NCBI GenBank assembly: GCA_002085445.1
Contig: NBMI01000011.1
Coordinates: 1-64,000 of the forward strand
Reading direction: 5' to 3'
Length of the DNA: 64,000 nucleotides
Source: Candidatus Parabeggiatoa sp. nov. 2
Lineage (GTDB): Bacteria; Pseudomonadota; Gammaproteobacteria; Beggiatoales; Beggiatoaceae
In this document: piece after piece, positions 55,993-64,000 of the stretch
How positions within the stretch are numbered: position 1 is the stretch's first letter
How the letters are laid out: every line of letters begins with the position of its first letter
Made by a program: the position numbers and the translations under genes
The notes under the pieces: generated by a model
The model's input: only the letters and a program-made list of their open reading frames with translations
Databases searched by the model: none
Told to the model about the DNA's origin: nothing

Positions 55993-57120
55993 ATGTGGCG
56001 TATCTTGGTTTTCAGTCTGATTATTACCCTTTCAGAATACACTGGGGCCGATGATTTTATTAATAATAACATCATCAAACAAGTACAAGCGACAGTGGAA
56101 ACAGAACCTGTGCCCGTTTGGGGCGATGCCGCTGACGATATCGCTATTTGGATTCATCCCCAAAATACCGCCCTGAGTACCGTAATTGGTACGCAAAAAC
56201 AAGGCGGTTTGGCAGTTTACGATTTAACGGGGCGGCAAATTCAGTATTTGCCAGACGGCCGAATGAAGAATGTTGACTTGCGCTATCATTTTCCACTCGG
56301 TAATAAAACCGTGACACTGGTAGCCGCCAGTAACCGGACTAACGACAGCATTGCGCTCTACAAAGTCAATCCGCTGTCTCGCCAATTGGAAAATGTCGCA
56401 GAAATCCCAAAATCCCTTTATCAAAGGGAACTCCAAGGGGGGCGTAAAGTTGGACTCCAAAATGAAGTCTACGGCCTGTGCATGTATCGTAACCCATTGA
56501 CTCATCAATACTATGTATTTATCAATAACAAAAACGGCGACGTTGAACAATGGCAAGTGTTTGATAACGGGAACGGACGTGTTGATGGCCGTCTTGTGCG
56601 CCATTTTAGCGTTGGCTCGCAAACAGAAGGCTGCGTGGCAGACGATGAGCTAGGAGAACTCTACATCGGAGAAGAAAATGTTGGTATTTGGAAATACCGT
56701 GCCAATCCCGACGGCGGTAACGCTCGCACCCAAGTTGACACAGTAGACGGACATCTGACGGCCGACGTGGAAGGACTCACCATTTATAACGGTGGACAAG
56801 GTAGCGGCTATCTTATTGCCTCTAGCCAAGGAGATAACACTTTCGTGATTTACAACCGTTCTGGCAACAATGAATATATCGGCACTTTCCAAATTGTTGC
56901 CAATGACGCTCTGAAGATTGACAGAGTATCCGATACTGATGGCATTGATGTAGTGAATGTACCGCTGGGCGCGGCCTTTCCATTCGGTGTTTTTGTTGCC
57001 CAAGATGGTTGGAATAGTAACCCGATAGAAAAGCAAAACTTTAAATTAGTCCCTTGGGAAAATATTGCCAAGGCTTTTGGAATGGAGTCCAAGATTTATC
57101 TTGGACGTCTGCCAAACTAA
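55993..57120 (+). CDS. Beta-propeller phytase (3-phytase)
   Basis: Beta-propeller phytases release phosphate from inositol hexakisphosphate outside the cytoplasm with calcium. The 375-residue product has a signal peptide (about 1-19) and the family blocks [81 protein letters not shown] and VSDTDGIDV, giving the Ca-binding acidic residues. AAGGAG precedes the ATG. The last ~12 residues ([12 protein letters not shown]) and the stop are encoded by dispersed repeat sequence (GTCCAAGATTTATCTTGGAC), so the native C-terminus has been replaced or extended. Confidence 0.92.
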   Translation: MWRILVFSLIITLSEYTGADDFINNNIIKQVQATVETEPVPVWGDAADDIAIWIHPQNTALSTVIGTQKQGGLAVYDLTGRQIQYLPDGRMKNVDLRYHFPLGNKTVTLVAASNRTNDSIALYKVNPLSRQLENVAEIPKSLYQRELQGGRKVGLQNEVYGLCMYRNPLTHQYYVFINNKNGDVEQWQVFDNGNGRVDGRLVRHFSVGSQTEGCVADDELGELYIGEENVGIWKYRANPDGGNARTQVDTVDGHLTADVEGLTIYNGGQGSGYLIASSQGDNTFVIYNRSGNNEYIGTFQIVANDALKIDRVSDTDGIDVVNVPLGAAFPFGVFVAQDGWNSNPIEKQNFKLVPWENIAKAFGMESKIYLGRLPN

Positions 57121-57159
57121 AGTTTGGACTCCAGCCGCCAAACTGTTATTGCTGCTCCT

Positions 57160-57201
57160 TACCAATTACCAATTACCCATTACCCATTACCTATTACCAA
57201 A
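57160..57201 (+). repeat. Six heptamers (TTACCAA/TTACCCA) ending 4 nt before a start codon
   Basis: TTACCAA, TTACCAA, TTACCCA, TTACCCA, TTACCTA, TTACCAA in register, then AAATC and the ATG at 57206. No Shine-Dalgarno sequence is present. Confidence 0.75.
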
Positions 57202-57205
57202 AATC

Positions 57206-58393
57206 ATGATACCGCGAAAAAGACTAGATATTGCTTGGTCAGACCTATTTTTCGGAATAAAAGGTTGCTTTTGGCAACAAAATCGAGAGGAGATACTGAA
57301 CAGATTTAAAAGCACCAAGTTCTTTGATGACAATAATATAGTTTGTTTCTCAGTTCGCAGCGGCTTTGATTTACTATTACAAGTGCTTGCGTTGCCGAAG
57401 GGTAGCGAGATATTGGTATCGGCCATCACTATACGTGATATGACTCGAATTATTGAACATCATGGGCTAGTGCCGGTGCCTATCGATCTTGATATGCAAA
57501 CGCTGTCAGTGAAAACAGAGAGTTTAGAGTCCGCTATTAACGAAAATACTAAGGCGATACTTGTAGCACATATGTTTGGAAGTCGTATGCCATTAGAGGC
57601 TCTCCTGAGTTTTGCCAAGCGACATAAGCTATTAGTGATTGAAGACTGCGCCCAAGCATACATCGGCTACCAGTATAAAGGACACCCAGAAAGTGATGTG
57701 AGTATGTTTAGTTTTGGCCCAATTAAAACAGATACGGCGCTTGGTGGCGGAATTCTTCGTTTTAAAGAGAGGACGCTCCTTGAAAAAGTCAAAACACGGC
57801 AATCAGGTTACCCAATTCAAAATCGGTGGCAATTTTTGAAACGGCTTGGCAAGTATGTTATCTTGAATAGTTTATCGAATCCTATTCTCTTTGGCATTTT
57901 GGCAGCAGGTTGCCGTCTTTTTGGAACTTCCCATGATAATCTTATCAGCCAGGCGTTGAGAGGCTTTGCCGGTTCAGATTTTTTTGTCAGAATTCGTCAG
58001 CAACCTTCTTACCCGTTATTGGCATTACTTGAACGAAGATTAAAACAGTTTGACTCGGCCAGCATAGAGCAGCGAATAGCGGTCGCCCACACGATAATTG
58101 AGCTTATGCCAAACATTAGGCTTCTAGGCGAAAAGGCCAACAATCATAGCTATTGGGTATTTCCGATCCAAGTAGAACAGCCTGATAATCTCATGCGACA
58201 CCTTTGGCAAAAAGGTTTTGACGCCACTAGAGGCGCTTCTAGTCTTTATGTAGTCAAACCTCCCGCACATCGCCACCAATGGCGGCCGATTGAAGCCCAA
58301 GAGACAATGGAGAAGGTTCTTTATTTGCCCGTTTATCCGGGCGTGTCTGTCCGCGACTTAAAACGGCTTGCATACATCGTCACGCATTTTTAG
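57206..58393 (+). CDS. DegT/DnrJ/EryC1/StrS-type PLP aminotransferase
   Basis: The start is taken at 57206 (MIPRKRLDIAWSDL); upstream residues in the open frame come from heptamer repeats. The ~395-residue product has VRSGFDLLLQVLALPKGSEILV, VPIDLDMQTLSV, AHMFGSRMPLEALLSFAKRHKLLVIEDCAQAYIG (Asp that binds PLP) and FSFGPIKTDTALGGG with the Schiff-base Lys. The C-terminal part is hydrophobic (GKYVILNSLSNPILFGIL) and less typical. Members transfer amino groups to nucleotide sugars or similar. The substrate is unknown; no sugar-modifying cluster is nearby. Confidence 0.82.
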   Translation: MIPRKRLDIAWSDLFFGIKGCFWQQNREEILNRFKSTKFFDDNNIVCFSVRSGFDLLLQVLALPKGSEILVSAITIRDMTRIIEHHGLVPVPIDLDMQTLSVKTESLESAINENTKAILVAHMFGSRMPLEALLSFAKRHKLLVIEDCAQAYIGYQYKGHPESDVSMFSFGPIKTDTALGGGILRFKERTLLEKVKTRQSGYPIQNRWQFLKRLGKYVILNSLSNPILFGILAAGCRLFGTSHDNLISQALRGFAGSDFFVRIRQQPSYPLLALLERRLKQFDSASIEQRIAVAHTIIELMPNIRLLGEKANNHSYWVFPIQVEQPDNLMRHLWQKGFDATRGASSLYVVKPPAHRHQWRPIEAQETMEKVLYLPVYPGVSVRDLKRLAYIVTHF

Positions 58394-58395
58394 CT

Positions 58396-58478
58396 TAAGG
58401 CGATAAATCGCCTACTACTAACTACTCACGGTTTAAGGCGATAAATCGCCTACTACAAACTACAAACTACAAACTCTA
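58396..58478. repeat. Two TAGGCGAT palindromes with ACTACAA linkers
   Basis: GGCGATAAATCGCCTACTAC occurs at about 58401 and 58438, followed by ACAAACTACAAACTACAAAC in 7-nt steps (CTACAAA). The hspQ start follows. Confidence 0.8.
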
Positions 58479-58488
58479 GGAAAGAAGA

Positions 58489-58803
58489 ATGACTTATGAC
58501 GTATTGTTTTCTATAGGACAATTAGTGAATCATAAATTGTTTCACTATCGTGGTGTGATTATTGATGTCGATCCCCAATTTATGCTCTCAGAGCAGTGGT
58601 ATGAAATGGTGGCGAAAAGTCGTCCGCCTAAAGATCAGCCTTGGTATCGTGTGTTACTGCATAATGTGCCCCACCAGACTTACGTGGCGCAACGACATCT
58701 GGAACCAGATTTGAGTGAGGAACCCATTAATCATCCAGAAATCAACCTTTATTTTGCCGATTTATCAGACGGTAAGTACATATCGGCGCGGAAATTCAAT
58801 TAA
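58489..58803 (+). CDS. hspQ: Heat shock protein HspQ
   Basis: The 104-residue protein matches HspQ (YccV): FSIGQLVNHKLFHYRGVIIDVDPQF, QPWYRVLLHN, TYVAQRHLEPD and HPEINLYFADLSDGKY. HspQ is known as a small heat-shock protein, a binder of hemimethylated DNA and, in enterobacteria, an enhancer of Lon substrate turnover. Length is complete. AGGAAAG lies before the ATG. In this window lon is broken 12 kb away, so if that lesion is real the HspQ-Lon link is lost. Confidence 0.93.
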   Translation: MTYDVLFSIGQLVNHKLFHYRGVIIDVDPQFMLSEQWYEMVAKSRPPKDQPWYRVLLHNVPHQTYVAQRHLEPDLSEEPINHPEINLYFADLSDGKYISARKFN

Positions 58804-58865
58804 CATTGGGCTCAATGCCATTAAGTTTTCGATGTTGAAGTTTTTCTAGAAAAACTTGAACATCG

Positions 58866-58964
58866 AAAGGGCTTTGCACGTGGGATTGCCCCTACAAACC
58901 GTCATGTCGTGTAGGGGCAATCCTTTATGGTTGCCCTCACCCAAAAGCGGTACGATATGGCATT
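58866..58964. repeat. Second near-identical copy of the ~105-bp repeat at 1-105
   Basis: Shares GGGCTTTGCACGTGGGATTG, CCCCTACAAACCGT, GTAGGGGCAATCC and the tail AGCGGTACGATATGGCATTG. The tail recurs once more at 58987-59006, inside the 3' end of the CobW-type gene. Confidence 0.9.
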
Positions 58965-58983
58965 GGGCTGCCCTTACCAAACC

Positions 58984-60051
58984 TTAGCGGTACGATATGG
59001 CATTGTGGCTTTGGGCTGGTTCTTGTCCTAATAAAATCAAGGCTGCCTGACAAACATCGGCGGGCGTTTTACTGTCAATCAAGGCATGTAACACTCGTTC
59101 AACCACGCTTTTCTCAATATTGCGGGTAATAAACACAATTTGTGAACGTCGCTCGTCACTCGTATAGGCAATGCCTTTAACTCTGAGCAAGTCCTTGCCA
59201 CGCAAACGAGTCAATTGTTGTATCCACCGTTCCAGCGTCAACCAGTGTAAAGGTTCAGTGTGTTCAATACAAAAGGTTTTAATGTAGGCCTCATGTCGGA
59301 GAGGTTCGTGTTCGGGGCGAGAAGCTTCCTCATGCGTATGTTGTTGATTTTCAATATAAACATCAGCTTGTAACCAGCGTTCTACATCAAGCTGCCGAGT
59401 ATTGTAATAGCCGGCGGTATTAAACAAAGTGGCCGCCTCAAGCTGGTGCTGGTTGAGATTGACTTCATGTATCAGGGCAGTAGGATTTAAGTGGCGCAGA
59501 CGTCGCTTTAATGCTTCAAGCGTCGCAGACGGAACGATATCTATTTTAGTCAATATGAGATGATTTGCCAGCGCTGCTTGTTTGACAGATTCTTCATATT
59601 CATCCAGTTGTTGTGCGCCATACAAGGCATCAACGGTGGTAATGACTACATCTAAACGATAATGGGCAGCAATAAACGGATCATTTATCAGCGTGCGTAG
59701 AATCGGTGCCGGATCGGCCAATCCCGTGGTTTCGACTAGCACTTGTTCAAATTCGGCAATTTCTTTGCGCTTTTGCTTGTGGAACAAATCTTCCAAAGTG
59801 TTGAGCAAGTCAGTACGCACCGAGCAGCACACACATCCTCCTTCCAATATCATCATGTCTTCGGTTGTCGTTTTAACCAATAAATGGTCAATACTGATTT
59901 CGCCAAATTCATTGACAATGACGACGGTGTGCTGCATTCCCTGTTGGTGTAATAGTTGATTGAGCAGAGTGGTTTTACCGCTGCCAAGAAAACCGGTAAT
60001 AACATGAATGGGTAAACGAGTTTGCGAGTTTTCTTGAGGTAACGTTTTCAT
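58984..60051 (-). CDS. CobW/YjiA-family metal-handling GTPase
   Basis: The 355-residue G3E GTPase has Walker A TGFLGSGKTTLLN (19-31), VNEFGEISID, the metal motif GGCVCC (Cys-X-Cys-Cys), VETTGLADPAP and the guanine motif TKID. A His-rich stretch (HTHEEASRPEHEPLRHE) lies between the GTPase and C-terminal CobW_C domain, as in zinc chaperones of the family. Such proteins insert metals, often zinc or cobalt, into target enzymes; the target here is unknown. The final residues (HNAISYR) and stop are encoded by the tail of a dispersed repeat, so the end of the gene has been rebuilt. Confidence 0.9.
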   Translation of the reverse strand: MKTLPQENSQTRLPIHVITGFLGSGKTTLLNQLLHQQGMQHTVVIVNEFGEISIDHLLVKTTTEDMMILEGGCVCCSVRTDLLNTLEDLFHKQKRKEIAEFEQVLVETTGLADPAPILRTLINDPFIAAHYRLDVVITTVDALYGAQQLDEYEESVKQAALANHLILTKIDIVPSATLEALKRRLRHLNPTALIHEVNLNQHQLEAATLFNTAGYYNTRQLDVERWLQADVYIENQQHTHEEASRPEHEPLRHEAYIKTFCIEHTEPLHWLTLERWIQQLTRLRGKDLLRVKGIAYTSDERRSQIVFITRNIEKSVVERVLHALIDSKTPADVCQAALILLGQEPAQSHNAISYR

Positions 60052-60201
60052 TTTTTACCACCTTCCTTTGCAGCTCTAGTATTTCAGATAAATAATTTGG
60101 CTGGCATCCAAGCTCAAAGTGGCCGTACAAACTAAAGTTTGTACTCCACAAATTAACACAGCCAAAACGGGTTTCGTAACCCTTGGTTCATTTTTCAATT
60201 T

Positions 60202-61257
60202 TCATTTTTCATTCCCATTGTCAGGATAGGTGTGTGAATCTCCTGTTTTTAACACGCCACAAAACATACCCTCTGGCACTTCGGGATAGCCGTCATAGTG
60301 ATAGAGAAGACACTTTTTTTGAATCTCTCTATCCAAATTATTAATTAAATCAGTGATATGTGGATGTACACCGGACGGAAACGGCGAAGTTTCACAATCC
60401 ATATAAATTCTATTAGCCCGCCGATAGTGCGCTTCTAATTGCTGTGGCATCATAGATTGGATGTCAGTTGGCATCATGATGTTGTAACCAGTGGTGTGTT
60501 GCAAACTCACGCCGTAACTGGGCATTTCTTCGGAACTGGAAATCACATGCATGGCAAAGACCGGCGTTAATGTCCAAGAACCATCACCATCTTGAAAAAC
60601 GTGCGATTTGGTTTGTCCATTTTCCTGTTTGCCCAAGACATGGATATCGAAATAAGTTTCAAGAGTGACATGAGGCACACCTTGTAAGGTATCGAGGCCC
60701 GGGCCTACCGCTCTTTTTAAGGAGTCAAGCACTTTTCTATGAACAAAAAGATCGGGCTTGGTGTTGCCCGGCGGCGTCGGCCACCAGTCTTGTTCAAGAA
60801 ACAGTTTATCGGCAATGAATTGATTATTAAGCCATTGTTGTTTTGCCTGCGTATAGAACGGATTAAAAAACGTTGTCAGCGCCAGATATTCCATGCCACC
60901 GATATGGTCATTGTGGGGGTGGGAAATGTAAACGCCGTCTATATCGGCCGAGGTTAAACCGACTTCTTTTAAGGCGTGTCTGACATCTCCGCCGGCATCA
61001 ATTAATAAACGATATGGCCTTTTGCCTTTTTTACTTGGCATTTCAAATTCAATCAGGAAGTTAGATTGCCATCTTGGTGTATAGAGACGTTGACTGAGTT
61101 TATTAACCTCGGCCTCAATAACCTCTTCTGAGGCGTTCTTGAATTCTTGTTTTGAAGCGATTTTCAAACACAGTTCACGGGCCTGTTTTACCGTGATAAC
61201 TTCTTCATACGGCCCGGTGGCAAAGGCGGAATTAACGCCTATTGCTATTACTTTCAT
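60202..61257 (-). CDS. MBL-fold metallo-hydrolase
   Basis: The start is taken at MKVIAIGVNSAFA (61257) with GGGAG upstream; the longer frame to 61386 passes through repeat sequence. The ~351-residue product has SHPHNDHIGGMEYL (the His-X-His-X-Asp-His zinc motif), preceded by LLIDAGGDV, and later metal ligands in VFAMHV and IYMDCET. No domain beyond the MBL fold is recognised. The nearest class may be the cyclic-nucleotide phosphodiesterase or RNase Z-like branch, but this is uncertain. It lies downstream of the receiver/kinase gene on the same strand and may share its transcript. Confidence 0.82.
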   Translation of the reverse strand: MKVIAIGVNSAFATGPYEEVITVKQARELCLKIASKQEFKNASEEVIEAEVNKLSQRLYTPRWQSNFLIEFEMPSKKGKRPYRLLIDAGGDVRHALKEVGLTSADIDGVYISHPHNDHIGGMEYLALTTFFNPFYTQAKQQWLNNQFIADKLFLEQDWWPTPPGNTKPDLFVHRKVLDSLKRAVGPGLDTLQGVPHVTLETYFDIHVLGKQENGQTKSHVFQDGDGSWTLTPVFAMHVISSSEEMPSYGVSLQHTTGYNIMMPTDIQSMMPQQLEAHYRRANRIYMDCETSPFPSGVHPHITDLINNLDREIQKKCLLYHYDGYPEVPEGMFCGVLKTGDSHTYPDNGNEK

Positions 61258-61380
61258 CTTTTTCTCCCAAATAGAGTTAGAGTTCCTTTGACAAGTTTTT
61301 GGCCAATGGTCATTGGTAATGGCGAATAGCGAATTGGTAAGGTCAATAGCGAATTGTAATTTTCCCTTTTCCCTTTTCCA

Positions 61381-61428
61381 GTTCACCTTTCACCTTTCAC
61401 CTTTCACCTTTCACCTTTCACCTTTCCC
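61381..61428. repeat. CACCTTT heptamer array at the 3' end of the kinase gene
   Basis: TTCACCT is repeated in register about six times from 61381. The stop codon of the receiver/kinase gene (61404) lies inside it, so the last residues (KVKGER) are repeat-encoded. CAATAGCGAATTG and ATTGGTAAT variants follow at 61308-61350. Confidence 0.8.
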
Positions 61429-62732
61429 AATGGAAATTCAACAATAAACGTTGCGCCCTTTCCAGGTTCGCTTTCACACCACACTTGACCATTCATCGTT
61501 TCAACTAATTTTTTGACGATGAATAAGCCTAAACCGGTCGAATGTTCGCCACCCGTGGGGCGCGGGGTTAAACGGGTGAATTTATCAAATAATTTGCGCT
61601 GTTCTTTTTCATATAGTCCTGGGCCTTCGTCTTGTATTTCGCAGCGCACAGTATTTTCACCTTTGAGAATTCGGGTGTACACCGTTTTGCCACGCGGTGA
61701 ATATTTTATTGCATTGGAGATGAGGTTGTCCAACACTTGGATTGTTGCATTTTCATCGGCAAGGATTTGGTATTCTCCTTGAGTCACTTGTAATTGCAAC
61801 GTGATTTCCTTTGCCTTCGCAGGCTCTTGATAATTATTCACGACGGTTTGCAAAAACGGCAGTATGTCGTAGGTGCAAAATGAAAAATTCATTTTACCAG
61901 ATTCAATCACATTCACATCTAATAGATTCTTGATTAGAGAGAACATTTTCTGGGCGCTGACTTCAATCATAGAAGCGAATTCAATCAGTTTATGCTTAGA
62001 AAAATCATCAAAAGAAGTTCTAACGAGGTTTGCTAACGATTGAATGGCTGCCAGTGGATTTTTCAGATCATGCGCTGCAATGCCTAAAAACTCATTCTTC
62101 TCCTGATTGACTTTAACAAGCGTTTCATTTTTTTCCTGAAGTTCGCGGGTACGCTCGGCCACTTTCTCTTCCATATGTTGCCGATATGACTCAATCGTCA
62201 TCATGTCGGAATAGGTACGCAAACTGGCGGTAATGACGGTAAAAAGTTTTTGATCGGTCAATTCGGTCTTATTTTTGTAGTCGTTGATGTCGTATTTCAG
62301 GATCACTTGCTTTTCGGGGGCATAACCGGGTTGCCCCGTGCGTAGGATAATACGGACAAAGTGATTTTGCTGTGTTTCACGAATATACTTGACCAATTTC
62401 AAGCCGGCATCGTTGGTTTCCATGACGACATCCAAGAGGACGATAGCCACATTAGGATATTGCTCAAATAAAGCCTTAGCTTCTTGAGCAGAATAGGCAC
62501 TGAAAAAATTTAATTTCTTGCCTTGGTAAACATAATCTTCTAACACAAAGCGCGTCAACTGATGGACATCCTCTTCGTCATCAATAATCAGGACTTCCCA
62601 CGAGTTTTCTTCTTGGGAGGACGAAGTGGCTTCGTCTTGAGCAAACAGAGCTTCATCATCCTGAAAAACGACATCGTCTGGTGCAAACAATTCATCTTCG
62701 TGTGGAAAAATTTTGTTATATTCTTGATTCAT
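61404..62732 (-). CDS. Receiver + histidine kinase (REC-HisKA-HATPase)
   Basis: The 442-residue soluble protein has an acidic N-tail, a receiver domain (about 46-175) with IIDDEEDV, LLDVVMETNDAG (phosphoacceptor Asp) and a Lys in the ILKYDINDYKNKT region, a coiled coil, a dimerisation domain with the His in AAHDLKNPLAAIQ, and an HATPase with DNLISNAIKYS, DEGPGL and TGLGLFIVKKL. REC-first kinases without a membrane part usually take a signal from another protein. A second kinase of nearly the same ATPase sequence begins past 64000 and ends at 63756, so the two are tandem paralogues. Confidence 0.9.
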   Translation of the reverse strand: MNQEYNKIFPHEDELFAPDDVVFQDDEALFAQDEATSSSQEENSWEVLIIDDEEDVHQLTRFVLEDYVYQGKKLNFFSAYSAQEAKALFEQYPNVAIVLLDVVMETNDAGLKLVKYIRETQQNHFVRIILRTGQPGYAPEKQVILKYDINDYKNKTELTDQKLFTVITASLRTYSDMMTIESYRQHMEEKVAERTRELQEKNETLVKVNQEKNEFLGIAAHDLKNPLAAIQSLANLVRTSFDDFSKHKLIEFASMIEVSAQKMFSLIKNLLDVNVIESGKMNFSFCTYDILPFLQTVVNNYQEPAKAKEITLQLQVTQGEYQILADENATIQVLDNLISNAIKYSPRGKTVYTRILKGENTVRCEIQDEGPGLYEKEQRKLFDKFTRLTPRPTGGEHSTGLGLFIVKKLVETMNGQVWCESEPGKGATFIVEFPLGKVKGER

Positions 62733-63755
62733 CTGGTTTTTTATCTAATTTTAGCCAATTTTTAAAGGTAAACGTATAACGACTGTGATAATGTTTGGGG
62801 CTGATATACCAATGTCAAATGAAAAATGAACCCGTTGTTTGTAAATGACTCATTTTATAGACTGCAAACGGTTAGGATTTGAAACTGATCTCACACAGCT
62901 TCGAGCCGAAGTTTATCTCGCTACGCTCGGAATCTCACTTTTTACACACCCCTTATACCAATTCTGGATTGAAACCCGTGTTTTATCGTACCAAGTCCAA
63001 GATAAATCTTGGACTCCAACATCAGTTGATTTGATGCAAAAAAATTACCATCCTCCGTTTCTGGTGAGGATTTATGGGCAGCATCATTTTGGAAAAGTGG
63101 CTTGTCTTTTCGCGCTCGTCATAAATATATTCCCGGAGCAGATTATCTGTCTTACGAATTTTTATTTTCTTTCGCTGAGTACCGGACATTTTTTCTACTA
63201 CTGTCTTTTGTTCGTCTTCGTCCAACGCTTGCTGCTTTGGACTTACCGATTACCGATTAGTGCAGGATCGCTCCAATCCCAATGCCTTATGGCAACAAGG
63301 GGGCAACCACAAGGGGGCAACCACAAGAGATTTTATGGTATGGAAACTGGAGCGATCGTGTACTAGGATCGACGGATAACACACCCCGCCCCCTCTATCA
63401 AGGTGAGATAAACGCAGTAACTCGCTGCGCGAGATAACATCGTTCTTCGCTACGCGAGATATACTGAACACCGTCATAAATATAGCTCTTTCTGTCATTT
63501 CTCGGCTCTGAGAAATCTTCTTGGACGGACTACAGATTTTGAGCTTTGCTCGAAATGACAAACGCGCAAATTGTGATCTCTGAAGAAGATTTTATAAGCA
63601 AAAACTTTTGCGTCGTTTGGACTCCGTGTGTGTTATTTGGTCGCCGTTCCTTACCGATTACCAATTCCCGATTACCAATTCCCAATTCGTTTACGTCGTT
63701 TACTTCGTTCTCTTCGTTCTCGTCGTTTATGTCGTTTACTTCGTTCTCGTTAAAA
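62733..63755. repeat. Gene-free region with dispersed repeats
   Basis: Contains GTCCAAGATAAATCTTGGAC (62995-63014), GGGGGCAACCACAAG units (about 63300-63328), TTCGCTACGCGAGAT units (63420-63453), CCGATTACCAATT heptamers (63655-63688) and a 9-nt-step block of TCGTTTACT/TCGTTCTCT (63690-63750). A 67-codon frame on the minus strand (63022-63225) has some protein-like text but no recognisable family. Confidence 0.6.
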
Positions 63756-64000
63756 TTACCCCGCCTTTGGAAATTCTACAATAAATGTCGCTCCCTGCCC
63801 TAATTGACTTTCGCACCATACCGAGCCATTCATTGCTTCTACTAATTTTTTGACGATGAATAAGCCTAAGCCCGTCGATTGTTCTCCACCGGTGGGCTTA
63901 GCTGTGAGGCGGTTGAATTTGCCAAATAATTTTTGTTTATCCGAATCAGTTAGCCCTGGGCCTTCATCTTGTATTTTACAGCGCAGATGCGATTCGTTTT
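63756..64000 (-). CDS. Histidine kinase, C-terminal part (cut by window end)
   Basis: The last 81 codons of a kinase ATPase domain are present, ending at TAA (63756-63758). They read DEGPGLTDSDKQKLFGKF, then TGGEQSTGLGLFIVKKLVEAMNG and ATFIVEFPKAG, very close to the C-terminus of the neighbouring REC-kinase. The 5' part lies beyond 64000. The stop sits directly beside a low-complexity TCGTTCTCG block. Confidence 0.9.
   Translation of the reverse strand, partial: NESHLRCKIQDEGPGLTDSDKQKLFGKFNRLTAKPTGGEQSTGLGLFIVKKLVEAMNGSVWCESQLGQGATFIVEFPKAG

Noticed and set aside
57065-57205. Longer N-terminus for the DegT-type aminotransferase
   Set aside because: It overlaps the phytase gene and heptamer repeats; the family-like start is at 57206.
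63022-63225. 67-codon minus-strand frame with basic text
   Set aside because: No recognised family, no ribosome site and repeats on both sides; kept only as a remark in the intergenic entry.
63690-63750. Coding sequence in the TCGTTTACT/TCGTTCTCT block
   Set aside because: It is a low-complexity 9-nt-step repeat; the apparent FTSFTSFSSF translation is an artefact.
1-64000. tRNA or rRNA genes
   Set aside because: None could be recognised by eye; a tRNAscan and Infernal run would be needed to exclude a tRNA in the repeat-rich spacers.

Overview
The window looks like part of the chromosome of a large sulfur bacterium of the Beggiatoaceae (Gammaproteobacteria, Thiotrichales). This rests on typical gammaproteobacterial housekeeping genes (engB, clpS/clpA, lon, tilS, hspQ, sucCD, hisBCD), on very many short dispersed and tandem repeats, and on a TAACTGA heptamer array just upstream of a gene. 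TAACTGA arrays are, as I recall the literature, a reported peculiarity of marine Beggiatoaceae. The taxonomic call is inference: no rRNA or tRNA gene was recognised.

Layout. 1-7.5 kb: engB, a VapBC-type pair, an 18-unit palindrome array, 97-bp tandem repeats, remnants of a second toxin-antitoxin locus, an IS607-type element (serine recombinase plus TnpB) and a decayed DUF4365 gene. 7.5-16.6 kb: a Ser/Thr kinase fused to a DUF1566 domain, a second PIN-domain pair, clpA (broken), clpS, a possible small RNA and an RDD membrane protein. 16.8-23.5 kb: two tandem giant channel-like proteins joining a periplasmic ligand-binding domain to an MscS pore, one of them ending in a cyclic-nucleotide-binding domain. 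24.8-33.5 kb: sucC-sucD and a loose histidine cluster (hisD, hisC, hisB) flanked by two HAD phosphatases. 34.4-42 kb: a signalling block containing a dCache-PAS-PAS-adenylate cyclase gene split by a 355-bp insertion, an HATPase-like regulator, and a hybrid histidine kinase with receiver, PAS and PP2C phosphatase domains. 43-50.5 kb: a frameshifted DUF1848 gene, a broken lon, a SnoaL-like protein and a LamG surface protein. 50.7-64 kb: tilS, a frameshifted AAA ATPase, a DUF455 ferritin-like protein, a beta-propeller phytase, a DegT-type aminotransferase, hspQ, a CobW GTPase, an MBL hydrolase and two receiver/histidine-kinase genes, the last cut by the window end.

Two themes stand out. First, signalling: the cyclase (now disrupted) would make cAMP and the larger channel has a cNMP-binding domain, so a ligand- and cyclic-nucleotide-gated MscS-type conductance is a plausible unit. 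Second, repeats reshape genes: palindromic units sit in frame inside the kinase and tilS, supply the C-termini of tilS, the CobW gene, the phytase and the cyclase, and a MITE-like element with a perfect 5-bp target duplication interrupts the cyclase. Eight coding loci (clpA, lon, cyclase, DUF1848, DUF4365, Uma2, AAA ATPase, Panacea remnant) are broken. Whether this is biology or sequencing and assembly error cannot be told from this sequence alone, except for the cyclase insertion, where the repaired frame is exact.
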